Assembly: GCF_001995215.1 (NCBI RefSeq)
Contig: NZ_MUXN01000025.1
Coordinates: forward strand, 288,340 to 352,339
Source of the DNA: Amycolatopsis azurea DSM 43854
GTDB lineage: Bacteria; Actinomycetota; Actinomycetes; Mycobacteriales; Pseudonocardiaceae
Length of the DNA: 64,000 bases
Direction: 5' to 3'
The translations under genes were made by a program, and so were the position numbers. The notes beneath the pieces were generated by a model. The model worked only from the letters and a program-made list of their open reading frames with translations. It searched no databases and had not been told where the DNA came from. Shown piece by piece: positions 15,893 through 24,768 of the stretch; position 1 is the first letter of the stretch; the number at the start of each line of letters is the position of its first letter.

Positions 15893-17776
15893 TCAGACGT
15901 CCCGGATGGGCGTCTTCACGGTCTTCTTCATGCCGGGGTTCTTCGTCTCCGGCTTCTTCTGCGGCTCCGGCTCGACCGCCGGGCCGCCGATGCCCGAGTC
16001 GATCGCCGCCGTGACGATCAGGTTCCGCTCATCGGACGAGATGACCTCGTTGTCGAGCAGTTCCTGGGTCACGGCCCGCACGTAGGTCACGAACTGGTCG
16101 TTCGACGAGTAGTCCGACTCGTCGTCGATCACGTCGTTGATCGTGCAGCCGTTGCCGGTGTCGCGGTTCTCGACCTGGCTGTCCGCCGAGCCGACGAACA
16201 CGGTGTCCCGGACGTCGGAGTCCGGGCAGGCGTCCGGGCCGGGCGGCGCGGCGACGATGGTGAACGCGCCGCTCTGTTCCGCCGAGACGTTGCCCGCCTT
16301 GTCCGACGCGCGGTAGGTCAGCGTGTGCGTGCCGAGCGCGGTCACCTTGACCGGCGCGGTGTACACCGTCCAGGCACCACCGTCCAGTTTGTACTCGATC
16401 TTGTCCACGCCGGACCCGGTGTCCGTCGCGGTCAGGTTGATGGTCGCGTCCTCGATGTACGACCAGCTTCCGTCCAGATCACCGCTCACCACCACGGAGA
16501 CGACCGGCGCGGTGCTGTCGTCGCCCTCGACGATGGTGAAGGTCGCCGTGCCTTCCGCCGAGACGTTGCCCGCCTTGTCGGTCGCCTTGTAGTTCACCGT
16601 GTGCGCGCCGACGACGGTCAGCGCGAGCGGCGCCGAGTACGTCAGCCACGGGCCACCGTCCAATTTGTACTCGACCTTGCCGACACCCGAACCGGCGTCG
16701 GTGGCGGTCAGGGTCACGGTCGCCTTGCCGACGTAGTTCCCGGCGGTGTCCTTGGTGCCGGTCACCTCGGACGTCACGGTCGGCGCGGTGGTGTCACCGC
16801 TGACGATCGTGAAGTGCGCCATGCCTTCGGGCGAGACGTTGCCCGCCTTGTCGGAGGCACGGTAGGAGACCATGTGCATCCCCGGCGCGGTGACCGCGAC
16901 CGGAGCGGTGTACGTGGTCCACGCGCCTTCGTCCACTTTGTACTCGACCTTGTCGACCCCGGAGCCGGCGTCGGTGGCGGTGAGCTTCACGGTGGCGGTG
17001 TCGAGGTAGTTACCCGAACCGTCCTTGGTGCCCGTCACTTCGGCGGTCACCGTCGGCGGCGTGGTGTCACCGGGCTGGCCGGTGACGACGCTGAACGACG
17101 ACATCCCTTCCGGCGAAACGTTTCCGGCCTTGTCCGTCGCCTTGTAGTGCACCATGTGCGAGCCGACGGCGTTGACCGCCACGGGCGCCGTGTACGCGGT
17201 CCAGGCGCCGCCGTCGAGCTGGTACTCAACCTTGTCCACCCCGGATTGGCTGTCGGTGGCCGCCAGGTTCACCGTCGCGGAACCGACGTAGTTCCCGGCG
17301 GTGTCCTTGGTTCCCGTCACGTTCGCGGTCACGGTCGGCGGGGTGGTGTCGGAGCCGCCGCCGTCGGTGACGACGAACTCGCCGACCATTTTGGTGTGCC
17401 CCTGGATTGTGCAGTGGAACCGGTACTTGCCCGGGGTCAGCGTCACGGTCGCTTCGTGCTCGCCGTTCTGCTCGTCGTAGGGGTTGGCGACGATGTTGAG
17501 GGTTACGTCGTGGTTGTAGCCCGGGGTCTCGGTGTCGAACGTCAGCGTGTGCGACATCGTCGAGCCGAGGGCTTCGGTGTTCTTGAACAGGATCTTGGTC
17601 TCGCCCGCCACCGCGGTGGTCGGCGCGCTGAGGTAGTGGTCGGTGCTGTCGCCGGCGGTCCATTCCAAGGTCTGGACAGGGGCGGCGGAGGCGGGTGCGG
17701 ACGAGGCCGGTAGCACCAGGCCTGCCAGCGCGAGCGCCGCGGCCAGCAAGGCCACGACGAGGGTTCTTGGGGACAT
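15893..17776 (-). CDS. Secreted type-1 copper protein with four OmpL47-like repeats
   Basis: A 627-aa exported protein with a signal peptide (1-31, ending SAPASAA). Residues about 35-137 are a cupredoxin/plastocyanin-like domain with a full type-1 copper site: His76, then Cys122, His127 and Met130 in HCTIQGHTKM. Four Ig-like/OmpL47-type repeats of about 90 residues follow (about 143-231, 237-325, 328-416, 421-508), each beginning DTTxPTVT and ending KAGNVS..G..FTIV. Residues 514-600 form a Cys-paired domain also present in the neighbouring 1321-aa dehydrogenase. A proline/lysine tail closes the protein. It is last in a six-gene run and is likely the electron carrier between the extracellular dehydrogenases and the multicopper oxidase (inference). 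Confidence 0.85.
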   Translation of the reverse strand: MSPRTLVVALLAAALALAGLVLPASSAPASAAPVQTLEWTAGDSTDHYLSAPTTAVAGETKILFKNTEALGSTMSHTLTFDTETPGYNHDVTLNIVANPYDEQNGEHEATVTLTPGKYRFHCTIQGHTKMVGEFVVTDGGGSDTTPPTVTANVTGTKDTAGNYVGSATVNLAATDSQSGVDKVEYQLDGGAWTAYTAPVAVNAVGSHMVHYKATDKAGNVSPEGMSSFSVVTGQPGDTTPPTVTAEVTGTKDGSGNYLDTATVKLTATDAGSGVDKVEYKVDEGAWTTYTAPVAVTAPGMHMVSYRASDKAGNVSPEGMAHFTIVSGDTTAPTVTSEVTGTKDTAGNYVGKATVTLTATDAGSGVGKVEYKLDGGPWLTYSAPLALTVVGAHTVNYKATDKAGNVSAEGTATFTIVEGDDSTAPVVSVVVSGDLDGSWSYIEDATINLTATDTGSGVDKIEYKLDGGAWTVYTAPVKVTALGTHTLTYRASDKAGNVSAEQSGAFTIVAAPPGPDACPDSDVRDTVFVGSADSQVENRDTGNGCTINDVIDDESDYSSNDQFVTYVRAVTQELLDNEVISSDERNLIVTAAIDSGIGGPAVEPEPQKKPETKNPGMKKTVKTPIRDV

Positions 17777-17846
17777 CGCAGGGAAACCTTCCGTACAGGG
17801 AGACCGGCCGGGCGCGCGGAATCCACGCGCCCGGCCGGCTTTCGCG

Positions 17847-20800
17847 CTACAGCTGCCGCACCCGGATGTTGCGGAACTCCATCAGGTCGTTGTCACCGTG
17901 GTTCTGCAGACCGATGAACCCGCTGACGAACTGCCGGAAGTCGGTCGACGGGTCGCCCGCGCGCGAGGACTGGATGCCCGGCGCGTTCTCGAACTCGTTG
18001 ATCACGACGCCGTTGCGGCTGATCGTGTACTTCTGCCCGACGACCTTGACCTCGTACTCGTTCCAGGTCCCCTTCGGCTTCACGCCCGCCTGGTCCAGCG
18101 GCCGCGGGTCGAAGTTGTAGATCGACCCGGTCTTCTGCGGTTCACCGGTGGCCCCGTCGTACAGCTGGACCTCGTGCCCGCAGTAGATCGCGACCCAGGC
18201 CTGCGACGTCTTCGCCGACCCGACAGTGCCGCAGCTGCCCGGCGGACGCTGCTCCAGCGGAGTGCGCGGATCCGGGAAGCGGACGAACACACCGCTGTTG
18301 GCGCTGCCCGTCGGCGCGATGTCCTTGAACTGCAGCTTCACCGAGAAGTTGCCGAACTGCCGCGCCGAGTACCACAGCATGCCGAGCCCGCCCGACGGTC
18401 GCAGTGACCCGTCCGGCTGGATGGCGAACTGCCCGGACGGCGCCTGCGACCAGTTGCGGAACGACTCCGCCGTGCCGTCGTAGATCGCGTCGTAGCCGGT
18501 GACGCCCTTGGTGCCGATGGGCGACGCGGCGGCCGCGGCGTTGATCTTGTCCGACTCGGACGCGTTCAGCACGCCGAGGTCGCCCAGCCGGTCCACGGCC
18601 TGGGTGACGTGGTTGACGAAACCGGCGTGGGAGGTCCACGTGCTCTCGTCGTCGATCATGTCGTCGACCGTGCAGCCGCCACCCGCGTTCCGGTTGGTCA
18701 CCCCGGTGTCCGTGTCGCCGATGGTCACCGTGGCACCGGAATCCGCCACGAGACACCCGACACTGATCGAGTTCCGCGTGGTCACCGTCTCGCCGTCCGC
18801 GTAGGTCACGGTCAGCTTGGCGGTGTACAGCCCGGTGCGCGGGTAGGTGTGCTTCGGATCGGCCTGGGTCGAGATCGTGCCGTCGCCGAACTCCCACTTG
18901 TAGGAGACGCCGCCGGACTTCGACCCGGTGAAGGCCGCGGTGAGCGGCTTGTTCTGCACCATCGTCGACACCGCCGCCGCGGCCGGGGTGGCCTCGCCGC
19001 CGGTGTAGCTGATCTTCAGCAGCTTCTGGTTGTTGTTCACGGTGAAGAAGCCGCCGCCGTAGTCGAGCACGTACAGCGCGCCGTCCGGCCCGAACTTGGC
19101 GTCCATCCACTGGTTCAGCTTGGTGTCGCCACCACCGGTCGGGATGATCTGCCGCACGGTCTCGGCGAACACCGGCGGATCCTGCTTCGCGACGCCCGCC
19201 GGGTCGACGGTGACCGCGATCCGGTTCTGCCCGTTGCTCTGGTCACCGATGAACCACTTGTCGTTCCAGTACGAAGGCCACGCCACCCCGCTGTTGGCGT
19301 TGACCAGTTCGCGGTGGTACGTCGGCCCGGTCATGACCGCCTGGCCGCCACCCTTGAGGTAGGGCTGCGTGTAGGTGGCCTCGGCCGCGTTGTACGACGG
19401 GACGGAGCTGTTGGGACGGTTGGGGAACACCGGCCCGCCGCCGTCCGGCGAGTACCAGATCATGTTCTTCTTGATCGGCGGCAGGTTCACCAGGCCGGTG
19501 TTGCGCGGCGAGGTGTTGACCGGGTTGTCGCAGTCGTACCAGCCGGTGAGCACAGCGGCGTCGGTGCTGCTGCGGTCGCGGTACGGCTGCTTGTTGCCCA
19601 TGCAGTACGGCCAGCCCTGGTTGCCCGCCTCGGTGATGATCGTGGCGGTCTCGTACTTGGCCGGGCCGAGCTCCGGGCTCGGCGAGGACGCGTCCGGGCC
19701 GACCCACGCGGCGGTCAGCCAGTTGGTCTTCTTGTCGACTTGCAGACGCGAGATGTTCCGCACGCCCATCACGTAGATCTCGGGCCTGGTCTTGTCACCG
19801 GGGTCGTTGGCCTCGGGGAACAGGTTGCCCGCCGGGTTGGTGTAGGTACCGTCGGCCTCGGGGTGGATCCGCAGGATCTTGCCGTTGAGGTCGTTGGTGT
19901 TACCGGCGGTGCGGCGCGCGTCCTGGAACGAGACGCCCTTGTAGTCCTGGGTCCAGTTGTTGCCGGAGTACCCGTTGGAGCCCTGCGACGAGTTGCTGTC
20001 GCCGGAACCGATGTAGAGGTTCCCGTCCTTGTCGAAGTCCATCCCGCCGCCGGCGTGGCAGCAGCTGTGGACCTGGACGTCCCACGACAGCAGGTCCTTG
20101 CGGGTCGCCTGGTCCAGCGTCTGCTTGGTCAGGTCGTAGGTGAACCGCGAGACCGTGCGCTTGCCGGTCTGCTTGTCGCGGTCGACCGACGCGTGCGGCA
20201 TCCAGTAGGCGTACATGTAGCCGTTCTCGCTGAACTTCGGGTCCAGCACGAGCCCGAGGAGGCCTTCCTCGTTCTTGACCAGTTCGTCGCCGCTGCCGCG
20301 GTTGCCCATCACCTTCAGCGTGGTGAGCAGCTTCGGCTTCTTGGTGACCGGGTCCCACTGGTGGATCGTGCCGCAGCCGGCGCCGATCTCGGGGTTGCTC
20401 CAGTCGTTCGGCGAGGGCACCACGTTGCCGGCGCAGGCCGCGCGGCCGATGTAGAAGACCCGGCCGTTCGGCGCGATGGTGAGCCCGTGCGGCTCGCCCA
20501 TCTGGTCCAGCTGGCCCGCCTGGTTGATCCCGGACAGGCGTTCGACCTTGTAGTTGGCCGCGATGCCCGCCTTGCAGTCACCGCGCACCATGCCGGTGGT
20601 CCACTTCAGCGCACCGAGGATGTGGCCACGGAACTGGGCTTCGCCGTAGCTCGCCTCGGTCCGGCCCATCCCGGAGTAGAAGGAACGGCCGCCGTCGTAG
20701 TCGCGGCACCACGAGATCGGGTGGAACGCGCCGTTCGCGCCGACTCCCGGCTTGTAGGTCGATTCCTCGACCTGCGCGACGGTGTGGACCGTGCCGACCG

Positions 20801-21812
20801 GGTTGACCTCCCAGTTGAGCCACCGGTCGGTGCGGACCCACTTCTGCGGCAGCCCCGCGGTGGTGGGGTTCGCCTTGTCGAGGACGTCGACCGTGGCCTC
20901 GGCCGGAGCGTTCTCCGGCGGCGGCGGGGTGTTCGACTGGTCCTTGAACAGCTTGAAGTCGGCCAGCTGGGTGGCGGACTCACCGGCGTTGGCGGTGATG
21001 TTCAGCCGGTAGTTCGCGTAGGCCGTGGTGTTGGTGAAGGTGAAGGTCCGGCTCTGGAACCGGTCCGCGAACACCTCGTTGGTGCGGGTGTCCAGATCGG
21101 TCCACGTGGTCCCGTCGTTGGAACCCTGCAGGGTCCAGCTCTTGGGGTCACGCCCGGCGAAGTCGTTCGCCGAGACGAGCGCGTAGCTGCTGACCGCGAC
21201 CGGCGCGGCCAGCTTGTAGGCGATCCAGGCGGTGTTCGTGAAGGCCAGCCACTTGGTGTTCTCGTTGTTGTCGGCCAGCTTGTCCTTGCCCTCGTTGGGC
21301 GCGTTCTCCGCGCTCGCGGTGATCGAGGCGACCGCTTCCGGGGTGGGACGCGCCCCCACCGGACGTGCGCCGATCAGGCCGGAGAACCACTGCGAACCGT
21401 CCTGGGCGCGTGCGGCGTCCGACAGTCCGAGGAAACCGCCGCCCGCCTTCATGTAGTTCTGCAGCGAGGTTTCCTGGTCGCGGTTGAGCGTGATGCCCTG
21501 CGCGGAAAGGAAGACGACGCCGCGGTACTTCGCGAGGTTGGCGCCGGTGAACACCGCGGGGTCCGAAGAGGACGACACGGTGATCCCGTTCGCCTGACCC
21601 AGGCTTGCGATCGCGTCCGTGGCGCGCAAGACGGGGTCCTTCTGGTCCGCGGCGGTGCCGTGGAAGACCAGGACGTTGACCGGGACGTTCGTCGCGGCTT
21701 CGGCGGTCACCGGTGCGATGGCCAGGGGAAGCCCGGAGGTGACGACGGCGCCGACCGCCAGCGCGGCCAGTGACCGTCTGCGGAGCCTGCGTTGTGAAAA
21801 GACTCGTCTCAA
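17847..21812 (-). CDS. Secreted ThuA / PQQ-type sugar dehydrogenase / PKD / DUF1080 multidomain protein
   Basis: A 1321-aa exported protein. After the signal peptide (1-40) comes a ThuA-like domain split by an inserted discoidin (F5/8 C-type) domain: ThuA about 45-155, discoidin about 158-290, ThuA continued about 300-420. A glucose/sorbosone-dehydrogenase-type beta-propeller spans about 430-930, with HAGGGMDFDKDGNLYIGSGD matching the sGDH-like core and a GNTNDLNGKILRI segment. A PKD domain (about 935-1019), a Cys-paired domain shared with the copper protein (1020-1106) and a DUF1080/3-keto-glycoside hydrolase-like domain (1107-1321) follow. It should bind a polymeric sugar, oxidise it and perhaps cleave the keto-sugar. 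It lies 19 nt after the multicopper oxidase gene. Confidence 0.85.
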   Translation of the reverse strand: MRRVFSQRRLRRRSLAALAVGAVVTSGLPLAIAPVTAEAATNVPVNVLVFHGTAADQKDPVLRATDAIASLGQANGITVSSSSDPAVFTGANLAKYRGVVFLSAQGITLNRDQETSLQNYMKAGGGFLGLSDAARAQDGSQWFSGLIGARPVGARPTPEAVASITASAENAPNEGKDKLADNNENTKWLAFTNTAWIAYKLAAPVAVSSYALVSANDFAGRDPKSWTLQGSNDGTTWTDLDTRTNEVFADRFQSRTFTFTNTTAYANYRLNITANAGESATQLADFKLFKDQSNTPPPPENAPAEATVDVLDKANPTTAGLPQKWVRTDRWLNWEVNPVGTVHTVAQVEESTYKPGVGANGAFHPISWCRDYDGGRSFYSGMGRTEASYGEAQFRGHILGALKWTTGMVRGDCKAGIAANYKVERLSGINQAGQLDQMGEPHGLTIAPNGRVFYIGRAACAGNVVPSPNDWSNPEIGAGCGTIHQWDPVTKKPKLLTTLKVMGNRGSGDELVKNEEGLLGLVLDPKFSENGYMYAYWMPHASVDRDKQTGKRTVSRFTYDLTKQTLDQATRKDLLSWDVQVHSCCHAGGGMDFDKDGNLYIGSGDSNSSQGSNGYSGNNWTQDYKGVSFQDARRTAGNTNDLNGKILRIHPEADGTYTNPAGNLFPEANDPGDKTRPEIYVMGVRNISRLQVDKKTNWLTAAWVGPDASSPSPELGPAKYETATIITEAGNQGWPYCMGNKQPYRDRSSTDAAVLTGWYDCDNPVNTSPRNTGLVNLPPIKKNMIWYSPDGGGPVFPNRPNSSVPSYNAAEATYTQPYLKGGGQAVMTGPTYHRELVNANSGVAWPSYWNDKWFIGDQSNGQNRIAVTVDPAGVAKQDPPVFAETVRQIIPTGGGDTKLNQWMDAKFGPDGALYVLDYGGGFFTVNNNQKLLKISYTGGEATPAAAAVSTMVQNKPLTAAFTGSKSGGVSYKWEFGDGTISTQADPKHTYPRTGLYTAKLTVTYADGETVTTRNSISVGCLVADSGATVTIGDTDTGVTNRNAGGGCTVDDMIDDESTWTSHAGFVNHVTQAVDRLGDLGVLNASESDKINAAAAASPIGTKGVTGYDAIYDGTAESFRNWSQAPSGQFAIQPDGSLRPSGGLGMLWYSARQFGNFSVKLQFKDIAPTGSANSGVFVRFPDPRTPLEQRPPGSCGTVGSAKTSQAWVAIYCGHEVQLYDGATGEPQKTGSIYNFDPRPLDQAGVKPKGTWNEYEVKVVGQKYTISRNGVVINEFENAPGIQSSRAGDPSTDFRQFVSGFIGLQNHGDNDLMEFRNIRVRQL

Positions 21813-21831
21813 GTTCTCGCTCCTTTAGAGG

Positions 21832-22854
21832 CTAGTGGTGTGAGTGGGCCGAGGCGCCGGTGGCGTTCGGGGTGGACGAGGTGGTGCCGTGCTGATGTCC
21901 CTTGAAGCGGTCGATCGCCTCCTGGGCGCCCGCGGGCATCCCGCCGTCGGCGTTGCGGACCAGGAACACCCCGGACATGCCGTCGTCCGAGTGCTGCTGG
22001 ACGTGGCAGTGGTACATCCACGCGCCCGGCCCGACGCCGTCACCGGCGATCACCTGGAACCCGAAGGAGTTGCCGGGGTCCAGGGTCTTGTTGTCGAGGA
22101 TCGGGGCGTTGTCGGTCGCGCTGGTGAGCATGCCGGTGCGGGTGTCCGCCCAGCGGTGCGCGTGCAGGTGGAAGGTGTGCATCAGGTTGCCGTGCCCGAT
22201 GCAGATGAACTCGACGCGTTCGCCGAGGTTCGCCTCGAAGATCGGGGTGTTCGGGGCGACCTGGTGGTTGATCCACATTTCGGTGAACACCACGGTGAAC
22301 TGCTTGCTGGGCAGCAGATCCCCGCGCTTGCGCACGATCAAGCCGCCGTAGAGGCCCTTCATCAGGCCGACGGTGCCGTGGTCGCCGCCGAACGCGTGGT
22401 CGTGGTAGTGCCAGTACCCCGCGCTGCCGGGCATCCAGAAACCGTTGGCCGCCTGGTAAGCCGTCCGCGTCTTCCAGGTGTAGGTCTTGGTCTCGTACGG
22501 CTTGTTGAAGGAATCGTTGAACGGCGAACCGTCGGACTTCGTGTCGTAGTTGACGCCGTGCGGGTGGATCGAAAGGCGCTGGTCGGTGTTGTTGACCAGT
22601 TCGATGACCAGCGTGTCGCCCTCGTAGCACTCCAGGAGCGGTCCGGGGATCGTCGGCTTGCCGGGCTCGAGCCCGTAACCGACCCGGGTCGTGCCGGGAA
22701 CGTAGTCGGCGTAGACGGTGATGTTGCGGGTCATCCCCGCCGCGGCGGCCGGTGCCGAACCGGCGCTGGCCGACACCACGACCGGGGCAATGACCCCGGC
22801 CGCGGTGCCCGCGAGCATCGATCTGCGGGACAGCCCGCGTTTGTTCTTGTCCAT
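21832..22854 (-). CDS. Two-domain multicopper oxidase, Tat-exported
   Basis: A 340-aa small-laccase-like oxidase. A twin-arginine signal (LSRRSMLAG) precedes a mature protein of about 300 residues with all four copper motifs: HPHG (97-100), HYHDH (149-153), HTFHLHAH (226-233) and HCHVQQHSDDGM (282-293), which holds the type-1 Cys283, His288 and Met293. It would reduce O2 to water with electrons from an external donor. It sits between a sugar isomerase-like gene and the ThuA/dehydrogenase gene with gaps of 14 and 19 nt, an unusual partner for sugar enzymes and the basis for the proposed oxidation chain. Confidence 0.9.
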   Translation of the reverse strand: MDKNKRGLSRRSMLAGTAAGVIAPVVVSASAGSAPAAAAGMTRNITVYADYVPGTTRVGYGLEPGKPTIPGPLLECYEGDTLVIELVNNTDQRLSIHPHGVNYDTKSDGSPFNDSFNKPYETKTYTWKTRTAYQAANGFWMPGSAGYWHYHDHAFGGDHGTVGLMKGLYGGLIVRKRGDLLPSKQFTVVFTEMWINHQVAPNTPIFEANLGERVEFICIGHGNLMHTFHLHAHRWADTRTGMLTSATDNAPILDNKTLDPGNSFGFQVIAGDGVGPGAWMYHCHVQQHSDDGMSGVFLVRNADGGMPAGAQEAIDRFKGHQHGTTSSTPNATGASAHSHH

Positions 22855-22868
22855 TGTGGATTCCCGAG

Positions 22869-23753
22869 CTAGAAGCGGACGTTACGGAGATAGGTGAATC
22901 CGGTCTGGGCGGTGCTCAGGGGATCCGTGGGGTTGTCGTGCTCGACGATGTACTCGTGCAGGTTCGGCCTGGTGCAGCCGAAGATGCGGGGGAAGTCGAT
23001 GACGCCCTTGCCGGGGTCGACCATCTTGCCGTCCGCGGTCCGGTCCTTGACGTGGTACTGCACCACGCGCGGGAAGTGCTGGCGGTACAGGGAAACCGGG
23101 TCGACCCCGCCTTCCACCGCCCAGAACAGGTCGATCTCCAGGTGCACGTAACGCGGGTTGGTGCCCCTGGTGAGCACGTCGTACGGACGCACGCCGTCGA
23201 TGGCCGCGAACTCGTGGGCGTGGTTGTGGTAACCGAGCGGGATCCCCGCCTGGCGGAACTTCCGCGCCGCCGTGTCGAGGCGTCCGGCGAACTGCTTCCA
23301 GCCGTCGATGGTGTCGAAGGCCGCGAACGGCACGTTGGCCCGGATGTTCCCGAGGACCTTCGCGTCGGCGATGGTCTTGTCGAGGTCACCGTCGATGCCG
23401 ACGTGCGTGGACGTCGCCCTGATGTGGTTCTTGTCCAGCAGACCGCGGAACTCCTGCGCCGTACGGCCGTAGGTGCCCGCGAGTTCGACCTTCCGGTAGC
23501 CGATGTCCGCCAGCGCGGACAGGGTTCCCGGCAGATCGGCCTGCAACGCGGTGCGCAGGGAGTAGAGCTGGATGCTGATCTTGTCCACCGGGACCCGGCC
23601 GCGGCCGTGGCCGTGTCCCTGGGTCTCCGCCTGGGGAGCCGCGTTCGCGAGCCCCGGAACGGCTACCGCGGCGCCGACCGCGACGGCCGCCGTCGCGGCG
23701 CCCCGGAGTAGCGACCGTCGAGAGTGGAACCGCTCAGCTTCTTCACCGCACAT
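22869..23753 (-). CDS. Tat-exported sugar phosphate isomerase/epimerase-like TIM barrel
   Basis: A 294-aa protein of the AP-endonuclease-2/xylose-isomerase-like TIM barrel group. An N-terminal twin-arginine signal (SRRSLLRGAATA, cleaved near ANAAPQ) sends it outside the cell, so the substrate is probably a free sugar or glycoside. Visible core strands include KISIQLYSLR near the start of the barrel, YHNHAHEF (metal-site His) and HLEIDLFWA. Only 10 nt separates it from the cytoplasmic paralogue upstream. It may isomerise or epimerise keto-sugars made by the dehydrogenases, or act as a 3-keto-glycoside lyase as some relatives do. Confidence 0.82.
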   Translation of the reverse strand: MCGEEAERFHSRRSLLRGAATAAVAVGAAVAVPGLANAAPQAETQGHGHGRGRVPVDKISIQLYSLRTALQADLPGTLSALADIGYRKVELAGTYGRTAQEFRGLLDKNHIRATSTHVGIDGDLDKTIADAKVLGNIRANVPFAAFDTIDGWKQFAGRLDTAARKFRQAGIPLGYHNHAHEFAAIDGVRPYDVLTRGTNPRYVHLEIDLFWAVEGGVDPVSLYRQHFPRVVQYHVKDRTADGKMVDPGKGVIDFPRIFGCTRPNLHEYIVEHDNPTDPLSTAQTGFTYLRNVRF

Positions 23754-23763
23754 GAAACCGCCC

Positions 23764-24768
23764 TCACTTCTGGTTGCTGAAAGCCGCGTCGAAGGCCGCC
23801 GACGGCTTGTCGAACAGGAGCCCCCGCAGATAGGTCACGGCTTCCGCCGCGCCCCGGAGCCGGTCCATGCCGGCGTCCTCCCACTCCACCGAGATCGGAC
23901 CGGCGTAGCCGATCGAATTCAGTGCGCGGAAACAGTCCTCCCAGGGCACGTCGCCGTGCCCGGTCGAAACGAAGTCCCAGCCGCGTCGGGGATCTCCCCA
24001 GGGGAGATGCGAGCCGAGCCTTCCGTTCCGTCCGTCGAACCGCTTCCTGGTGTCCTTGCAGTCCACGTGGTAGATCCGGTCGGCGAAATCGAGGATGAAA
24101 CCGACCGGGTCGAGGTCCTGCCAGATGAAATGCGAAGGATCCCAATTCAGCCCGAATGCCGGACGGTCGCCGACAGCTTCGAGCGCACGTTTGGTCGTCC
24201 AGTAGTCATACGCGATCTCCGAGGGATGCACCTCGTGCGCGAACCGCACGCCGACCTCGTCGAAGACGTCGAGGATCGGGTTCCAGCGGTCGGCGAAATC
24301 GGTGTAGCCCTCGTCGATGACCGCTTGCGAGACCGGCGGGAACATCGCCACGTACTTCCAGGTCTTCGAACCGGTGAAGCCGATCACCGTGTCCACACCG
24401 AGTTTCGCCGCCGCGCGGGCGGTGTCGGCCATTTCCTTCGCGGCCCGCTGCCGGACGCCTTCCGGTTCACCGTCGCCCCACACCCTGGACGGGATGATGG
24501 CCTGGTGGCGTTCGTCGATCGGGTCGTCACAGATGGCCTGTCCGACGAGGTGGTTGGAGATCGCCCACACCTTGAGGCCGTGCTCGGCGAGCAGCTTCAG
24601 GCGGCCGGGCACGTAGTCCTCTTCGGACAGTGCGCGGTCGACCTCGAAGTGGTCGCCGGAACACGCGATTTCGAGGCCGTCGTAGCCCCATTCACTGGCC
24701 AGCCTGCACACCTCGGTGAACGGGAGATCCGCCCACTGACCGGTGAACAGGGTGATCGGACGGCTCAT
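23764..24768 (-). CDS. Cytoplasmic sugar phosphate isomerase/epimerase-like protein
   Basis: A 334-aa TIM-barrel protein without a signal peptide, starting MSRPITLFTGQWADLPFTE. The metal-site segments (FAHEVHPSEIAYD, GLNWDPSHFIWQ, VDCKDTRKR, VEWEDAGMDR) fit the xylose-isomerase-like/AP-endonuclease-2 superfamily. Its start overlaps the stop of the upstream ThuA gene (TGATG), so translation is coupled. It probably processes the imported product of the extracellular oxidation. The exact reaction cannot be read. Confidence 0.85.
   Translation of the reverse strand: MSRPITLFTGQWADLPFTEVCRLASEWGYDGLEIACSGDHFEVDRALSEEDYVPGRLKLLAEHGLKVWAISNHLVGQAICDDPIDERHQAIIPSRVWGDGEPEGVRQRAAKEMADTARAAAKLGVDTVIGFTGSKTWKYVAMFPPVSQAVIDEGYTDFADRWNPILDVFDEVGVRFAHEVHPSEIAYDYWTTKRALEAVGDRPAFGLNWDPSHFIWQDLDPVGFILDFADRIYHVDCKDTRKRFDGRNGRLGSHLPWGDPRRGWDFVSTGHGDVPWEDCFRALNSIGYAGPISVEWEDAGMDRLRGAAEAVTYLRGLLFDKPSAAFDAAFSNQK

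Noticed and set aside
18609..21773. Long plus-strand open frame (about 1054 codons) opposite the ThuA/dehydrogenase gene
   Set aside because: Antisense shadow caused by high-GC codon bias. It has no ribosome site, is rich in Arg, Val, Gly and Ala without domain motifs, and the opposite strand has clear family domains.
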